From Nocardia anaemiae NBRC 100462 (GTDB taxonomy: Bacteria; Actinomycetota; Actinomycetes; Mycobacteriales; Mycobacteriaceae), in assembly GCF_001612725.1 (NCBI RefSeq), contig NZ_BDAZ01000062.1:34315-98314 (forward strand): DNA of 64,000 nucleotides, given 5' to 3'. A program made the translations under genes and the position numbers. Position 1 is the stretch's first letter; the number at the start of each line of letters is the position of its first letter. The notes under the pieces are model-generated. The model ran no database searches. It was not told the DNA's origin and saw only the letters and a list, made by a program, of their open reading frames with translations. This document shows positions 24,665 through 33,912 of the stretch, in pieces.

Positions 24665-25990
24665 ATGGTGATGCCGGAACCCGCTCCGATCGAGCGTGCC
24701 ACGGCCACGGATATCACCGTATTGGTTGCCGATCGGACATCGGTGCCGATGAATATCGGCGCGATCCTGGTATTCGGTGATGCAACCGCGCCGAATCCGG
24801 CCGCCATCCGCGCTCTGCTCGCCGACCGCGTTACGCGCATACCTCGGCTGCGACAAACATTGCGTCGCGCACCTTTCGGCTGTGGACGACCGATCTGGGT
24901 CGATGCGCCCGATTTCCAGGTGGACCGACAACTGGAGGAGGTACGACGGCCAGAATCGGGCGGCGATCGTGCATTGCTCGATATCGCGGCCGAATTGCTG
25001 TGTACGCCGCTACCCGACGACGGTCCCCGGTGGCGAGCGCATCTGGTGACAGTGCCCGGATGCGTTGGCTTGGTGGTGATCATGCATCACGTGCTCGCGG
25101 ACGGCGTCGGAGGTTTGGCGGTATTGAGCGCGTTGGCCGACGAAAGCCCCGCGCTACCCATTCGGGATTTTCCGCGGCCGCCGCCGCGGCGGTTGGCGTT
25201 GGCCGCGGACGCGACTCGGGAAAAGATACGGGCATTCCGCTCGCTGCCCGCCGATATCCGACGCGGGTTCATCGGTTTGCGCGAACTCGGCCTCAGTTGG
25301 GCGAGTATGCGTCCGATCGAGCGGACCTCGCTGAACCGGCGGACTTCCCGGCGACGTCGCCTGGCGTGGGTCACGGTGCCGTTGGACGATATCGTCACCA
25401 CCGCGCACCGGCACGGCGGCACGGTCAACGATGTCGTGCTAGCGGCCGTCACCGGCGCGCTGCTGCACGTCCTGCACACCCGCGGTGAGTGGCCGGATCG
25501 GCTGGTGGTGTCGGTACCGGTCTCGGGCCGCCGCGGCACCGCCGCGAACGAACTGGGCAATGACACCGGGGTCCGGCCGATCTCGGTTCCGGCCACCGGC
25601 GATGACTCGACTCGGCTCACCGAAATCATCACCGCGACAAAGGCTTCGAGCCGCACGAGATGGCGAGCATCCTCTGCGGCGCCGCTGGGAGCGCTATTCC
25701 GGATGCTGCATCGGACGGGGCTGTTCCGACTGTTCGTCGAACATCAGCGCATGGTGCACACCTTCGAAACGAACCTGCGTGGCCCGACCGTCGCGCTACA
25801 CCTCGCAGGCAGCCGAGTGGAGACGATGGTGCCCTTGGTGGCGACGCCCGGAAATACCGGTGTGACCTTCGCGGTCCTGTCCTACGCGGGCACCCTCGGA
25901 GTCGCCGTGATCGCGGATCCGGTGATCGTTCCCGACCAGGACGCCCTCGCCGAGTCACTGAGTACGGCTTTCGAACGCCTCGTTCGGTGA
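24665..25990 (+). CDS. WS/DGAT-type acyltransferase (wax ester/triacylglycerol synthase)
   Basis: 441 residues. The catalytic HHxxxDG motif is present as VVIMHHVLADGVGG near residue 140. The N-terminal IERATATDITVL, the NDVVLAAVTGALLHVL helix, the NELGNDTGV segment and a late TNLRGP-like ETNLRGPTVALHLAG complete the family pattern. Members join acyl-CoA to diacylglycerol or fatty alcohols at the membrane surface. Rv3130c (tgs1) is the DosR-induced member that makes triacylglycerol during hypoxia. The start is the ATG at 24665 with GGAGGAGGAG upstream. It is 63 bp after the universal stress gene and probably co-transcribed. Two further paralogues occur in the window. Confidence 0.88.
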   Translation: MVMPEPAPIERATATDITVLVADRTSVPMNIGAILVFGDATAPNPAAIRALLADRVTRIPRLRQTLRRAPFGCGRPIWVDAPDFQVDRQLEEVRRPESGGDRALLDIAAELLCTPLPDDGPRWRAHLVTVPGCVGLVVIMHHVLADGVGGLAVLSALADESPALPIRDFPRPPPRRLALAADATREKIRAFRSLPADIRRGFIGLRELGLSWASMRPIERTSLNRRTSRRRRLAWVTVPLDDIVTTAHRHGGTVNDVVLAAVTGALLHVLHTRGEWPDRLVVSVPVSGRRGTAANELGNDTGVRPISVPATGDDSTRLTEIITATKASSRTRWRASSAAPLGALFRMLHRTGLFRLFVEHQRMVHTFETNLRGPTVALHLAGSRVETMVPLVATPGNTGVTFAVLSYAGTLGVAVIADPVIVPDQDALAESLSTAFERLVR

Positions 25991-26052
25991 TCTGCGCTGG
26001 GGCAGCCGCCAGGGGTGTGGCGGATTGCCAGGGTGACGCCCAGACTGGAGCC

Positions 26053-27057
26053 ATGACCGAAGGAGACGTAGCTCACACTGCCGTGGTGCCCGACCACGAC
26101 ACTCTGGTGGCGGTTTTGCGGTTGGCGCAACGTGCGCCGTCGGTACACAACACCCAGCCCTGGCGGTGGGTCTTCGATGGCAGCCGGTTGCACCTGCACA
26201 CCGATCCCGACCGATTGCTATCGGCCGCGGATCCACACGGCCGTCAGCGGATCATCAGCTGCGGCGCCAACCTGCACCATCTTCGCACCGGCTTTGCCGC
26301 TCACGGCTGGCATACCGACATCACCCGGCTCCCGGACCCCGACAGCCCCGACTATCTGGCGATGATCGCCTTCCGACCGTGGCCCGACCCGCCAGCCGGG
26401 ATCCCGGCGCGGGCACGCGCGATGGAACAACGCCGCACCGATCGGCTGCCGATGCTGCCACCGCACGGCTGGGCCGAGGTCCTCGCCTCTGTGCGCAGAC
26501 TCGTATCACCCCACGACGTCGCCCTTGACGTGCTCGACGACAGCGCACGGGCACGGTTGGCCGCGGTGTCGGAACATACCGCGGCCGCCCGCAAGGACGA
26601 CCCGATGTATCAGACCGAATTGTATTGGTGGGCTGGACATCCCGACACCACGGAGGGAATTCCGCCGACCGGGTTGGTGTCGGACGCGGAGTTCGCACGG
26701 GTGGATGTCGGGCGAGTGTACCCATCCGCGCCGCATTCGATGCGCCGCGGCGAACTCACCGATCACTCCACGCTGGTGGCGTTGAGCACCAAAGGTGATT
26801 CGGTGTCACAGTGGCTGCACACCGGTGAGGCATTGTCGGTGGTGCTGCTCGAATGCACCGCCGCCGGTTTGACGACGTGCGCACTGACCCATGTCACCGA
26901 GCTACCCGCGGCTCGTCGAACTATCGCGGAGCTGGTCGACACCCGGACCACACCCCAGGTCCTGATCCGCATCGGTGCCGCGCCTGCCGAGGAGACGCCG
27001 CTGCCGCCGACGCCGAGGCGCCCGGTCGAGGAGATCTTCACGATCGACTCGCAGTGA
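26053..27057 (+). CDS. Acg-family nitroreductase-like protein
   Basis: 334 residues and the complete counterpart of the truncated gene at the left edge: LRLAQRAPSVHNTQPWRWV, SCGANLHHLRTGFAAHGWH, EQRRTDRLPMLPP and a late LHTGEALSVVLLECTAAG followed by TPRRPVEEI. The hallmark Acg feature, a degenerate FMN-binding site with paired nitroreductase halves in a single chain, fits the length. The ATG at 26053 has TGGAG three bases upstream. It lies 62 bp after the WS/DGAT gene and is the last gene before the hydrogenase region. The family is certain; the role is not. Confidence 0.88.
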   Translation: MTEGDVAHTAVVPDHDTLVAVLRLAQRAPSVHNTQPWRWVFDGSRLHLHTDPDRLLSAADPHGRQRIISCGANLHHLRTGFAAHGWHTDITRLPDPDSPDYLAMIAFRPWPDPPAGIPARARAMEQRRTDRLPMLPPHGWAEVLASVRRLVSPHDVALDVLDDSARARLAAVSEHTAAARKDDPMYQTELYWWAGHPDTTEGIPPTGLVSDAEFARVDVGRVYPSAPHSMRRGELTDHSTLVALSTKGDSVSQWLHTGEALSVVLLECTAAGLTTCALTHVTELPAARRTIAELVDTRTTPQVLIRIGAAPAEETPLPPTPRRPVEEIFTIDSQ

Positions 27058-27134
27058 CCGCCTTTGCCGAGAGTTCGCGCTTCCTAGGCTGGTGCGGTGG
27101 GCGTCGCACGCTCTCCTGATCCTCGTCGCGATGC

Positions 27135-27148
27135 TGACCGAAGTCCCT
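27135..27148. promoter_or_regulatory. DosR-box-like site upstream of hypF
   Basis: TGACCGAAGTCCCT has a good right arm. It is 171-184 bp before hypF. The 261-bp gap 27058-27318 carries this and a second box but no gene beyond a 12-codon frame at 27292. Confidence 0.45.
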
Positions 27149-27233
27149 ACCGTTCGGGCATGCTGCATTGGATCGACACACTGATCCGGTGTGCGCATCA
27201 CCGGATCACGCGTGCCAGTTGGTCGCACGGTGC

Positions 27234-27247
27234 AGGACTTTCGGCCC
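27234..27247. promoter_or_regulatory. DosR-box-like palindrome upstream of hypF
   Basis: AGGACTTTCGGCCC fits the GGGACTTTxxGxCCC form very well and lies 72-85 bp before the hypF start. It is the likely operator for hypFCDE. Confidence 0.6.
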
Positions 27248-27318
27248 TTGAGGTGCGCTGTGGGCACCCACCATCGTGGGGTCATGCGCATGGATGATCA
27301 ACCGGCTACCGATTGGCC

Positions 27319-29646
27319 ATGGCGATGACGCGGTCGGCCACGGTCGACGTGCGTCGATGCATCCGGATCCGGGTTCATGGCGTCGTGCAGGGCGTCGGAT
27401 TCCGTCCGTTCGTCTATCGGCTTGCCCACGGTCTCGGTTTGACCGGTGATGTGCGCAATGCGGGCGGCCACGTTGTCATCCGGGTAGCCGGACCGACCGT
27501 ATCGGTGGCCGATTTCCTTGCCCACCTCGCGGAAACTGCCCCGACATCGGCCCGTGTCGATCGCATAGAGGCCGAGTCGATGGCGGTCGAAACCGTGCTG
27601 GGGCCTGGCTTTTCGGTGGTCGGCAGTATCGCCGACGCCCGGGTTACCCCGCAGGTGCCGCCGGATCTGGCGATCTGTGCGGCGTGCCTGCGTGAGCTGT
27701 TCGACCCGACCGATCGCCGCTACCGGTACCCATTTCTCAACTGCACTGACTGTGGGCCGCGCGCGACCGTCATCGACGGGCTGCCCTACGACCGGGAGCG
27801 CACCGCGATGCGCGCCTTCGAGCTATGCCCGGCCTGTTCGCGCGAGTACCACGACCCCGCCGATCGACGATTCCACGCCGAGCCGACCAGTTGCCCGGAC
27901 TGCGGACCGCGGCTGGCATGGCATGCCGACAACGAAATATTCAGCGCGGCAGGAGAAGACGCGCTGCAAGCGGCCAGTGCGGTGGTCGCCGGGGGCGGCA
28001 TCGTCGCAATGAAGGGTATCGGCGGATATCAGCTGGTGTGCGACGCCGGAGACGACGCGGTCGTGGCCCGGCTCCGCGAAACCAAGCCGCGCCCGACCAA
28101 ACCGCTCGCGGTCATGGTGGCCGATATCGCCGCCGCGCGGGAACTGGGCAGTGTGGACGCCATAGCGGCCGAGCTGCTCGGCTCCGCGGCCGCGCCGATC
28201 GTGCTGCTGCCCCGCCGTGCCGATGCGCAGGTGTCGGCGGCGGTCGCCCCGGGATCGGCCGAGATCGGTGTCTTTCTGCCGTACAGCCCACTACACCAGC
28301 TGCTGCTGTCGGAACTGAAGCGGCCGCTGGTCGTCACCAGCGGCAACCGCGGTGGGGCGCCGATCATCATCGATGACGCCGCAGCGCTAACCACGTTGCG
28401 GCCGATCGTCGACGGGATTCTCACCCACGACCGACCCATTCGGACCCGTTACGACGACTCCGTGGTTCGCGTCGTCGCATGCCGGATCAGCAGCGTGCGG
28501 CGAGGCCGCGGCTATGCGCCGACCCGGATTCCTTTGCCCACATATGCCGCGGCGCCGATTCTCGCGGTGGGCGCGCAGTTGAAACACACCAGTACCCTCG
28601 CCGTCGGCGAGATGGCGATCGTCGGACCGCATACCGGCGATCTGGAGAACCCGGATGCTTACACGGCGTTCGAGCAGGCCGCGGACACGCTGTGCCTACT
28701 GCACAACGCGCGGCCGAAAGTCGTTGCGCACGATCTGCATCCGGGATATCTGTCCACCCGGTACGCACGCCGCTGGCCCACAGAGTCTCGCATCGCGGTG
28801 CAACATCATCACGCACACGTTGCCGCCACGGCTGCGGAGCACGGCGTCACCGGTCCGTTCGTCGGTATCGCACTGGACGGATTGGGGCTCGGTGAGGATG
28901 GCACGTTCTGGGGTGGCGAAATTCTGGTGGCGGATCTGTGCGGCTACCGCAGGTTCGGCCGTTTCGGCACCGCACCGATGCCTGGCGGAGCGGCCGCGGT
29001 GCGCAGGCCCGCACGGATGGCGCTGGGATACCTTTTCGGGGCAGAGCGATTCGATGATCACACCGAACCGGTGGCGGCCGGTGGCCTGCTGGACCGTATG
29101 GATGCCCGGGAGGTCGCGGTCATCCGCGGCATGATCGAGCAGGAGTTGAATTGTCCACGCGCGTCGAGTGCGGGACGGTTGTTCGACGCGGTCGCGGCCC
29201 TGTTGGGCATATGCGACGACAACAACTACGAAGGCGAGGCAGCGGTCCGGCTGCAGGCTGCGGCGGTCGGACGGACCGGAGCGGCGCCACTGCGGTGGGC
29301 GTTACACCAGCGCGACGGCCTGCTGGTGTACGACCCCACCCCGACTCTGCGCGACGTCGTGGCACTGGCCGCCGACGAGCCGGTCGGGGAGGTGGCGGCT
29401 CGATTCCATCGAACCGTGGCGACCGTGATGGTCACCATGGCCGCCGCGGCCGCCGCGGTATCCGGCACCGATGTCGTCTGTCTGGGTGGCGGGGTCTTCC
29501 AGAACGCCCGGCTGACCACCGCGGTGCTGGACGGTCTCGCGGCTACGGGACTGAACGGCCTGGTCGGCGAACAGATCCCGATGAACGACGGCGGTATCAG
29601 TTACGGCCAAGCGGCCATCGCGGCCGCGCGCATGAGTAGGAGCTGA
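27319..29646 (+). CDS. hypF: [NiFe] hydrogenase maturation carbamoyltransferase HypF
   Basis: 775 residues, the normal HypF length. In order: an acylphosphatase-like domain (RIRVHGVVQGVGFRPFVYRLA in parts, residues about 12-95), two zinc fingers (CAACLRELFD with NCTDCG, and CPACSREYHD with SCPDCG), a YrdC-like nucleotide domain (MKGIGGYQLVCDA, KPRPTKPLAVMV) and a Kae1-like domain (VQHHHAHVAATAAEHG, GIALDGLGLGEDG). HypF makes the thiocarbamate on HypE from carbamoyl phosphate, the source of the cyanide ligands of the active-site iron. The ATG at 27319 is the likely start, with ATG 27325 possible. The next gene, hypC, begins 3 bases after its stop. Confidence 0.95.
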   Translation: MAMTRSATVDVRRCIRIRVHGVVQGVGFRPFVYRLAHGLGLTGDVRNAGGHVVIRVAGPTVSVADFLAHLAETAPTSARVDRIEAESMAVETVLGPGFSVVGSIADARVTPQVPPDLAICAACLRELFDPTDRRYRYPFLNCTDCGPRATVIDGLPYDRERTAMRAFELCPACSREYHDPADRRFHAEPTSCPDCGPRLAWHADNEIFSAAGEDALQAASAVVAGGGIVAMKGIGGYQLVCDAGDDAVVARLRETKPRPTKPLAVMVADIAAARELGSVDAIAAELLGSAAAPIVLLPRRADAQVSAAVAPGSAEIGVFLPYSPLHQLLLSELKRPLVVTSGNRGGAPIIIDDAAALTTLRPIVDGILTHDRPIRTRYDDSVVRVVACRISSVRRGRGYAPTRIPLPTYAAAPILAVGAQLKHTSTLAVGEMAIVGPHTGDLENPDAYTAFEQAADTLCLLHNARPKVVAHDLHPGYLSTRYARRWPTESRIAVQHHHAHVAATAAEHGVTGPFVGIALDGLGLGEDGTFWGGEILVADLCGYRRFGRFGTAPMPGGAAAVRRPARMALGYLFGAERFDDHTEPVAAGGLLDRMDAREVAVIRGMIEQELNCPRASSAGRLFDAVAALLGICDDNNYEGEAAVRLQAAAVGRTGAAPLRWALHQRDGLLVYDPTPTLRDVVALAADEPVGEVAARFHRTVATVMVTMAAAAAAVSGTDVVCLGGGVFQNARLTTAVLDGLAATGLNGLVGEQIPMNDGGISYGQAAIAAARMSRS

Positions 29647-29648
29647 TC

Positions 29649-29912
29649 ATGTGCCTGGGTGTGCCCGGCCAGATCGTCGCGGTGAGCGACGAATCAGCCT
29701 TGCGGATGGGAACGGTCGATTTCGAGGGCATCCGGCGGCCGGTGTGCCTGGCCTACGCGCCGGATGCGGATATCGGCGACTACGTGATCGTGCATGTCGG
29801 TTTCGCCATCAGCCGGGTGGACGAAATCGAAGCCGCCAAGACGCTCGCGGTGATCCGGGCCATTCCGGACGCCCTGGCCACAGAACTCGGCCCGGAAGCG
29901 GAGGCATTATGA
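29649..29912 (+). CDS. hypC: Hydrogenase assembly chaperone HypC
   Basis: 87 residues beginning MCLGVPGQIVAV; Cys2, exposed after methionine removal, is the invariant residue that holds the Fe(CN)2CO precursor. The middle GDYVIVHVGFAISRVDE is also diagnostic. HypC works with HypD to build the iron centre and passes it to the hydrogenase large subunit. It is linked to hypF by a 3-base gap and overlaps hypD by four bases (ATGA at 29909-29912). Confidence 0.95.
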   Translation: MCLGVPGQIVAVSDESALRMGTVDFEGIRRPVCLAYAPDADIGDYVIVHVGFAISRVDEIEAAKTLAVIRAIPDALATELGPEAEAL

Positions 29913-31024
29913 AATACCTCGACGAATATCGTGACCCGGTACTGGCCCAGCGGCTGCTGAACGAGCTCCGGGCGAGTGCCACCCGTCCATGGGCGATCAT
30001 GGAAGTCTGTGGCGGACAGACGCATACCCTGGTCCGCCAAGGGATCGACGAACTACTGCCCGCCGGGATTCGGATGATCCACGGCCCCGGTTGTCCGGTC
30101 TGTGTCACACCGCTGGAGATGATCGATCAGGCGGTATCGATCGCAGCCCGGCCGGAGGTGATCTTCACCAGTTACGGTGACATGCTGCGGGTTCCGGGCA
30201 GCACGGGCGATCTGCTCGGTGTCAAGGCCCGCGGCGGCGACGTCCGCGTGGTCTATTCACCATTGGATGCCGTGACCATCGCGCGGGAGAATCCCGACCG
30301 CGAGGTGGTGTTCTTCGCGGTCGGTTTCGAAACCACCGCGCCCGCCAACGCGATGGCGGTGCTACATGCCGCGACCGCCGGGATCGGCAACTTCAGCGTG
30401 CTGGTCAGCCATGTGCTGGTGCCACCTGCGATCACCGCGATCCTGGATGCGCCTGAAAACCAGGTGCAGGGTTTTCTGGCCGCCGGGCACGTCTGCGCGG
30501 TGATGGGCTGGACCGAATACGAGCCGATCGTCGCGCGGTACCGGGTGCCGATCGTGGTGACCGGATTCGAACCGCTGGATTTGCTCGAGGGCATCCTGAT
30601 GGTAGTGCGGCAACTGGAGGACGGTCGCGCGGAACTCGACAATCAGTACGTCCGCGCGGTGCGTCGTTCCGGCAATCCCGCTGCGCAAGAGGCGATCCGG
30701 CGGGTATTCCGGATCACCGAACGCAACTGGCGGGGGATCGGCGCCATCCCCGAGAGCGGGCTGACCCTCGCCCCCGAGTTCGCCGATCATGATGCGCAAC
30801 AGCGATTCTCGGTCGATGACACGCAATCCACGGAGAATTCGGACTGCATCGCGGGCGCGATTCTGCGTGGCACCGCGCTCCCCACCGATTGCCCCGCCTA
30901 CGGCATCCGATGCACGCCACGGAATCCGCTGGGGGCGCCGATGGTTTCGGCCGAAGGCACCTGCGCGGCCTTCTACAACGCCGGTCGGCAACCGCGTCCG
31001 CTGACCGTGGAGGTCGTGCGATGA
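29909..31024 (+). CDS. hypD: Hydrogenase formation protein HypD
   Basis: 371 residues. Signatures: MEVCGGQTHTLVRQGID near residue 32 (the active CGGQTH motif), HGPGCPVCVTP near 63, a GFETTAPANA strand, GHVCAVMGW and the C-terminal cysteine pattern RCTPRNPLGAPMVSAEGTC. HypD carries a 4Fe-4S cluster and, with HypC, assembles Fe(CN)2CO using cyanide groups delivered by HypE. Start and stop overlap both neighbours by four bases (hypC and hypE), so translation of the three is coupled. Confidence 0.95.
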   Translation: MKYLDEYRDPVLAQRLLNELRASATRPWAIMEVCGGQTHTLVRQGIDELLPAGIRMIHGPGCPVCVTPLEMIDQAVSIAARPEVIFTSYGDMLRVPGSTGDLLGVKARGGDVRVVYSPLDAVTIARENPDREVVFFAVGFETTAPANAMAVLHAATAGIGNFSVLVSHVLVPPAITAILDAPENQVQGFLAAGHVCAVMGWTEYEPIVARYRVPIVVTGFEPLDLLEGILMVVRQLEDGRAELDNQYVRAVRRSGNPAAQEAIRRVFRITERNWRGIGAIPESGLTLAPEFADHDAQQRFSVDDTQSTENSDCIAGAILRGTALPTDCPAYGIRCTPRNPLGAPMVSAEGTCAAFYNAGRQPRPLTVEVVR

Positions 31025-32073
31025 CCGCCGTCGATCCGGTGCGGGCCAGTTGCCCGATGCCGCGTACGGAAACCGAACGAGTGCTGCTCGGGCACGGTTC
31101 CGGTGGGCAGCTGATGGCTGAACTGCTCGATGAGGTGATCGTCGCCGAGCTCGGCGACGGTTCGGCACAACAGGATGCGGCCATCGTCGAATTGGGCAGC
31201 ACCAGTGCGGTTTTCAGCACCGACAGCTTCGTGGTCACGCCACGGTTCTTCCCCGGCGGTGATATCGGGACCCTCGCCGTGCACGGCACCGTCAACGATC
31301 TGGCCATGCGTGGGGCGCGTCCGGTCGCGCTCGCCCTGGCCTATGTGCTCGAGGAAGGGCTGCCGATCGCCGAATTGCGGGCCATCACCGCCTCGGTCGC
31401 CGCGGCCGCGGCTGCCTGTGGGGTGCGGGTGGTCACCGGCGATACGAAGGTGGTCGACCGCGGTGCGGCGGACGGGATCTACCTCACCACCACCGGTATC
31501 GGTGCGCAGCTGGCGGGTGCCGATCCGTCAGCGACGCGCGGCGCGCCCGGGGATGTGGTGATCGTGTCCGGGCCGATCGGCGCACACGGCATCGCGATCC
31601 TGTGCGCCCGCGGCGGTCTCGGATTCGAGGCCGATATCCGTTCCGACAGTAGGCCGCTTCACGAATTGGTGGCGGCGATGATCGCGGCATGCGGCCCCGA
31701 TATCCACGCGCTGCGCGATCCGACCCGGGGTGGTGTGGCCAGTGCGCTCAACGAACTCGCGTCCGCCTCCGCTGTGGGCATAGACATCGTCGAGGCTGAT
31801 GTGCCGGTGCCCAGCGACGTCGCCGCGACCTGCGAACTACTCGGCCTGGATCCGCTGCATGTGGCCAATGAGGGGTGTCTGGTCGCGCTGGTCGCCGCGG
31901 ATGCCGCCGACAAGGCGCTGGCGGCGATGCGGTCGGTGCCCGCCGGAGCGCAGGCCAGGGTGATCGGTCGGGTCACCGACGGACCGGTCGGCCGGGTCAC
32001 CGCGCGCACGCTGATCGGTGCGGGCCGCATCGTGGACATGCTGGTTGGTGAACAGTTGCCCCGCATCTGTTAG
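31021..32073 (+). CDS. hypE: Hydrogenase expression/formation protein HypE
   Basis: 350 residues of the PurM/AIR-synthase fold: LLGHGSGGQLMAELLD near residue 20, STSAVFSTDSFVVTPRFFPGGDIG near 60 in pieces, AVHGTVNDLAMRGARP and DPTRGGVASALNEL. The C-terminus ends PRIC; the terminal cysteine is thiocarbamoylated by HypF and dehydrated to thiocyanate. It closes the hypFCDE block. hypA and hypB, needed for nickel insertion, are not here. A 107-bp gap with DosR-like boxes separates it from the structural operon. Confidence 0.95.
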   Translation: MTAVDPVRASCPMPRTETERVLLGHGSGGQLMAELLDEVIVAELGDGSAQQDAAIVELGSTSAVFSTDSFVVTPRFFPGGDIGTLAVHGTVNDLAMRGARPVALALAYVLEEGLPIAELRAITASVAAAAAACGVRVVTGDTKVVDRGAADGIYLTTTGIGAQLAGADPSATRGAPGDVVIVSGPIGAHGIAILCARGGLGFEADIRSDSRPLHELVAAMIAACGPDIHALRDPTRGGVASALNELASASAVGIDIVEADVPVPSDVAATCELLGLDPLHVANEGCLVALVAADAADKALAAMRSVPAGAQARVIGRVTDGPVGRVTARTLIGAGRIVDMLVGEQLPRIC

Positions 32074-32107
32074 GGCATTGGCCTTGCGCTGGTGGGACCT
32101 TCGCCTC
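32073..32107. promoter_or_regulatory. Pair of DosR-box-like sites upstream of hydrogenase operon
   Basis: GGGCATTGGCCTTG (32073-32086, overlapping the hypE stop) and GGGACCTTCGCCTC (32094-32107) have centres 21 bp apart. The second is 74-87 bp before the ATG at 32181. This matches the tandem-box layout of strong DosR promoters. Confidence 0.6.
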
Positions 32108-32180
32108 TCGCGCCTCGGCCTCCCGCGCGACGAGACTCGAAACAAGAGCACCTGTCCGTCGATCGAAGGGAGGCCCGGTG

Positions 32181-33419
32181 ATGCCCGTCGACACCGAGGT
32201 GATCGACCGCGCGGGTCTCGACCGTCTGGTGGATGTGCTGCGCGATAACGGGTATCGAGTCATCGGCCCCCAACTGCGCGACAGCGCGATCGTGCTCGAC
32301 GAACTGGATTCGGGGACACAGCTGCCCAGCGGTTGGGGAGTCGAAACCGCACCCGGCCGATATCGGGTGTATCGCCGCACCGATGCTGCCGTATTCGCAC
32401 ATTCGGCCGGGCCCGGGTCGTGGAAGCAGTTCCTGCACCCGCCGCGGCGCAAGATTTGGGAGACCGGGCCGGACCTGAATCCGCGACCGGCTGCGCAGGT
32501 CCCGGTCCGCATGGCTTTTCTCGGTGTCCGCGGCTGTGACCTCGCCGCCATCTCGGTGCTCGGACGCGTGCTCGGCGGCGGCGCCCATCCCGACCCCGCG
32601 TTCGTCGGACCGTCCGGCACTCGGGCAGTGCGGCCCGCCGACACCACGGCGCGGGCTGTGGATACCGGCATTCGCCAGGATGCCGGGGACCTAGGGGATG
32701 AGGGGGCGCAATCGGCCGTCGATGACCGGGCGCCGTTCGTCGTCGCGGTGAACTGCACAGAGCCGGGCGGCGTGTGCTTCTGCGCATCGATGGGCACTGG
32801 TCCGGGCGTGGCGCCCGGATACGATCTCGCCCTCACCGAGCGCCTCGACGACGACGGCCATCGGTTCCTGGTCGATGTCGGCAGTGAGGTCGGCGCCCGA
32901 ATTCTCGCGCAGGTCACTACTCGTCCGGCGGACGCCTCGGAGGTTCGCGATGCGCGCGAAGCGGTGGCCGCGGCCGCAGGCCGCATGGGCCGCGCCATGC
33001 CGGAGACCGATATCCGCACCCTGATCCGCGATTCCCGGGAGTCGCCGCACTGGCAGGATGTCGCGAGCCGCTGCCTGACCTGCGGCAATTGCACCATGGT
33101 GTGCCCAACCTGTTTCTGCACCAGCACCGAGGACGTCACCGATCTCACCGGCGAGCACGCCGAACGCTGGGAGCGGTGGGCGTCCTGCTTCGAACTGGAC
33201 TTCTCCTATCTGCACGGCGGCAGTGTTCGGCAGACCGGTGCGGGCCGGTACCGGCAGTGGCTCAGCCATAAACTGGGCACCTGGTACGACCAGTTCGGCA
33301 GCTCGGGATGCGTCGGCTGCGGGCGGTGCATCGCCTGGTGCCCGGCCGGTATCGATCTGACCGCCGAAGTCGCCCGGCTCGCCGAACTGGCCGCAGGAGT
33401 CGACGATGATCACCGTTGA
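32181..33419 (+). CDS. Group 3b [NiFe] hydrogenase (sulfhydrogenase) beta subunit, 4Fe-4S protein
   Basis: 412 residues, cytoplasmic. The C-terminal third has two ferredoxin-type cluster motifs: CLTCGNCTMVCPTCFC and CVGCGRCIAWCP. The N-terminal part contains RMAFLGVRGCDLAAISVLGRVL and GGVCFCASMGTGP, typical of the HydB/anaerobic sulfite reductase A family. It relays electrons between the NAD(P)-binding gamma subunit and the hydrogenase small subunit. AAGGGAGG lies 7 bases before the ATG at 32181 (GTG 32178 is possible). The stop overlaps the next gene by 14 bases. The family usually couples H2 to NADP(H). Confidence 0.9.
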   Translation: MPVDTEVIDRAGLDRLVDVLRDNGYRVIGPQLRDSAIVLDELDSGTQLPSGWGVETAPGRYRVYRRTDAAVFAHSAGPGSWKQFLHPPRRKIWETGPDLNPRPAAQVPVRMAFLGVRGCDLAAISVLGRVLGGGAHPDPAFVGPSGTRAVRPADTTARAVDTGIRQDAGDLGDEGAQSAVDDRAPFVVAVNCTEPGGVCFCASMGTGPGVAPGYDLALTERLDDDGHRFLVDVGSEVGARILAQVTTRPADASEVRDAREAVAAAAGRMGRAMPETDIRTLIRDSRESPHWQDVASRCLTCGNCTMVCPTCFCTSTEDVTDLTGEHAERWERWASCFELDFSYLHGGSVRQTGAGRYRQWLSHKLGTWYDQFGSSGCVGCGRCIAWCPAGIDLTAEVARLAELAAGVDDDHR

Positions 33420-33912
33420 CGAGTTGTCCGAGTTCGCCCAGCTGGCTTCGCTGAGCCCGGCGGAACTGGCCGCGCTGGCCACGTGCGGGCGTGCGGTGTC
33501 CTATCCCCCCGGGCACCGGTTGATCGCCGAACGCCAACCCGCGCAACAATGCTGGCTGATCCGCCGGGGCCGGGTAGTGCTGGACTCGCCGGTTCCAGGG
33601 CGCGGCGATATTGTCGTGCAGACCCTCGGCAGCGGTGACCTGCTGGGTTGGTCCTGGTTGGTGCCGCCCTACCGCTGGCATTTCGGCGCTGTGGCGACCG
33701 AAGCGGTGGACGCGATCGAATTCGATGCGGCGGCGCTGACCGAATTGGCCGAAGCGGACCCGAAATTCGGGTATGCGCTGACCTTGATGCTGTTCGAAGC
33801 GTTACTCGATCGGCTGCAGGCCACCCGGGCCCGGCTACTCGATCTCTACCAGAACCCCGCCGAATCCTGCGACGACTATGCGTGCCGAATAGGCGCCGGG
33901 CGAGGTGCGTGA
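33406..33912 (+). CDS. Cyclic-nucleotide-binding-fold protein without DNA-binding domain
   Basis: 168 residues forming one cNMP-binding beta-barrel (about 12-130) and a C-terminal helix, without the Crp helix-turn-helix. Visible: YPPGHRLIAERQPAQQCWLI, GRVVLDSPVPGRGDIVVQTLGSGD in parts and LLGWSWLVPPYRWHFGAVA. The usual phosphate-binding cassette (GE.AL....RAA) is replaced by GWSWLVPPYRW, so cAMP binding is doubtful. The gene overlaps the upstream subunit by 14 bases and the next by one. Comparable proteins occur within actinobacterial group 3b hydrogenase operons, so it may be a regulatory or structural partner of the enzyme. Confidence 0.8.
   Translation: MITVDELSEFAQLASLSPAELAALATCGRAVSYPPGHRLIAERQPAQQCWLIRRGRVVLDSPVPGRGDIVVQTLGSGDLLGWSWLVPPYRWHFGAVATEAVDAIEFDAAALTELAEADPKFGYALTLMLFEALLDRLQATRARLLDLYQNPAESCDDYACRIGAGRGA

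Noticed and set aside
29651..29908. N-terminal extension of hypD across hypC
   Set aside because: Antiphase reading of hypC; the real hypD start overlaps the hypC stop by four bases.
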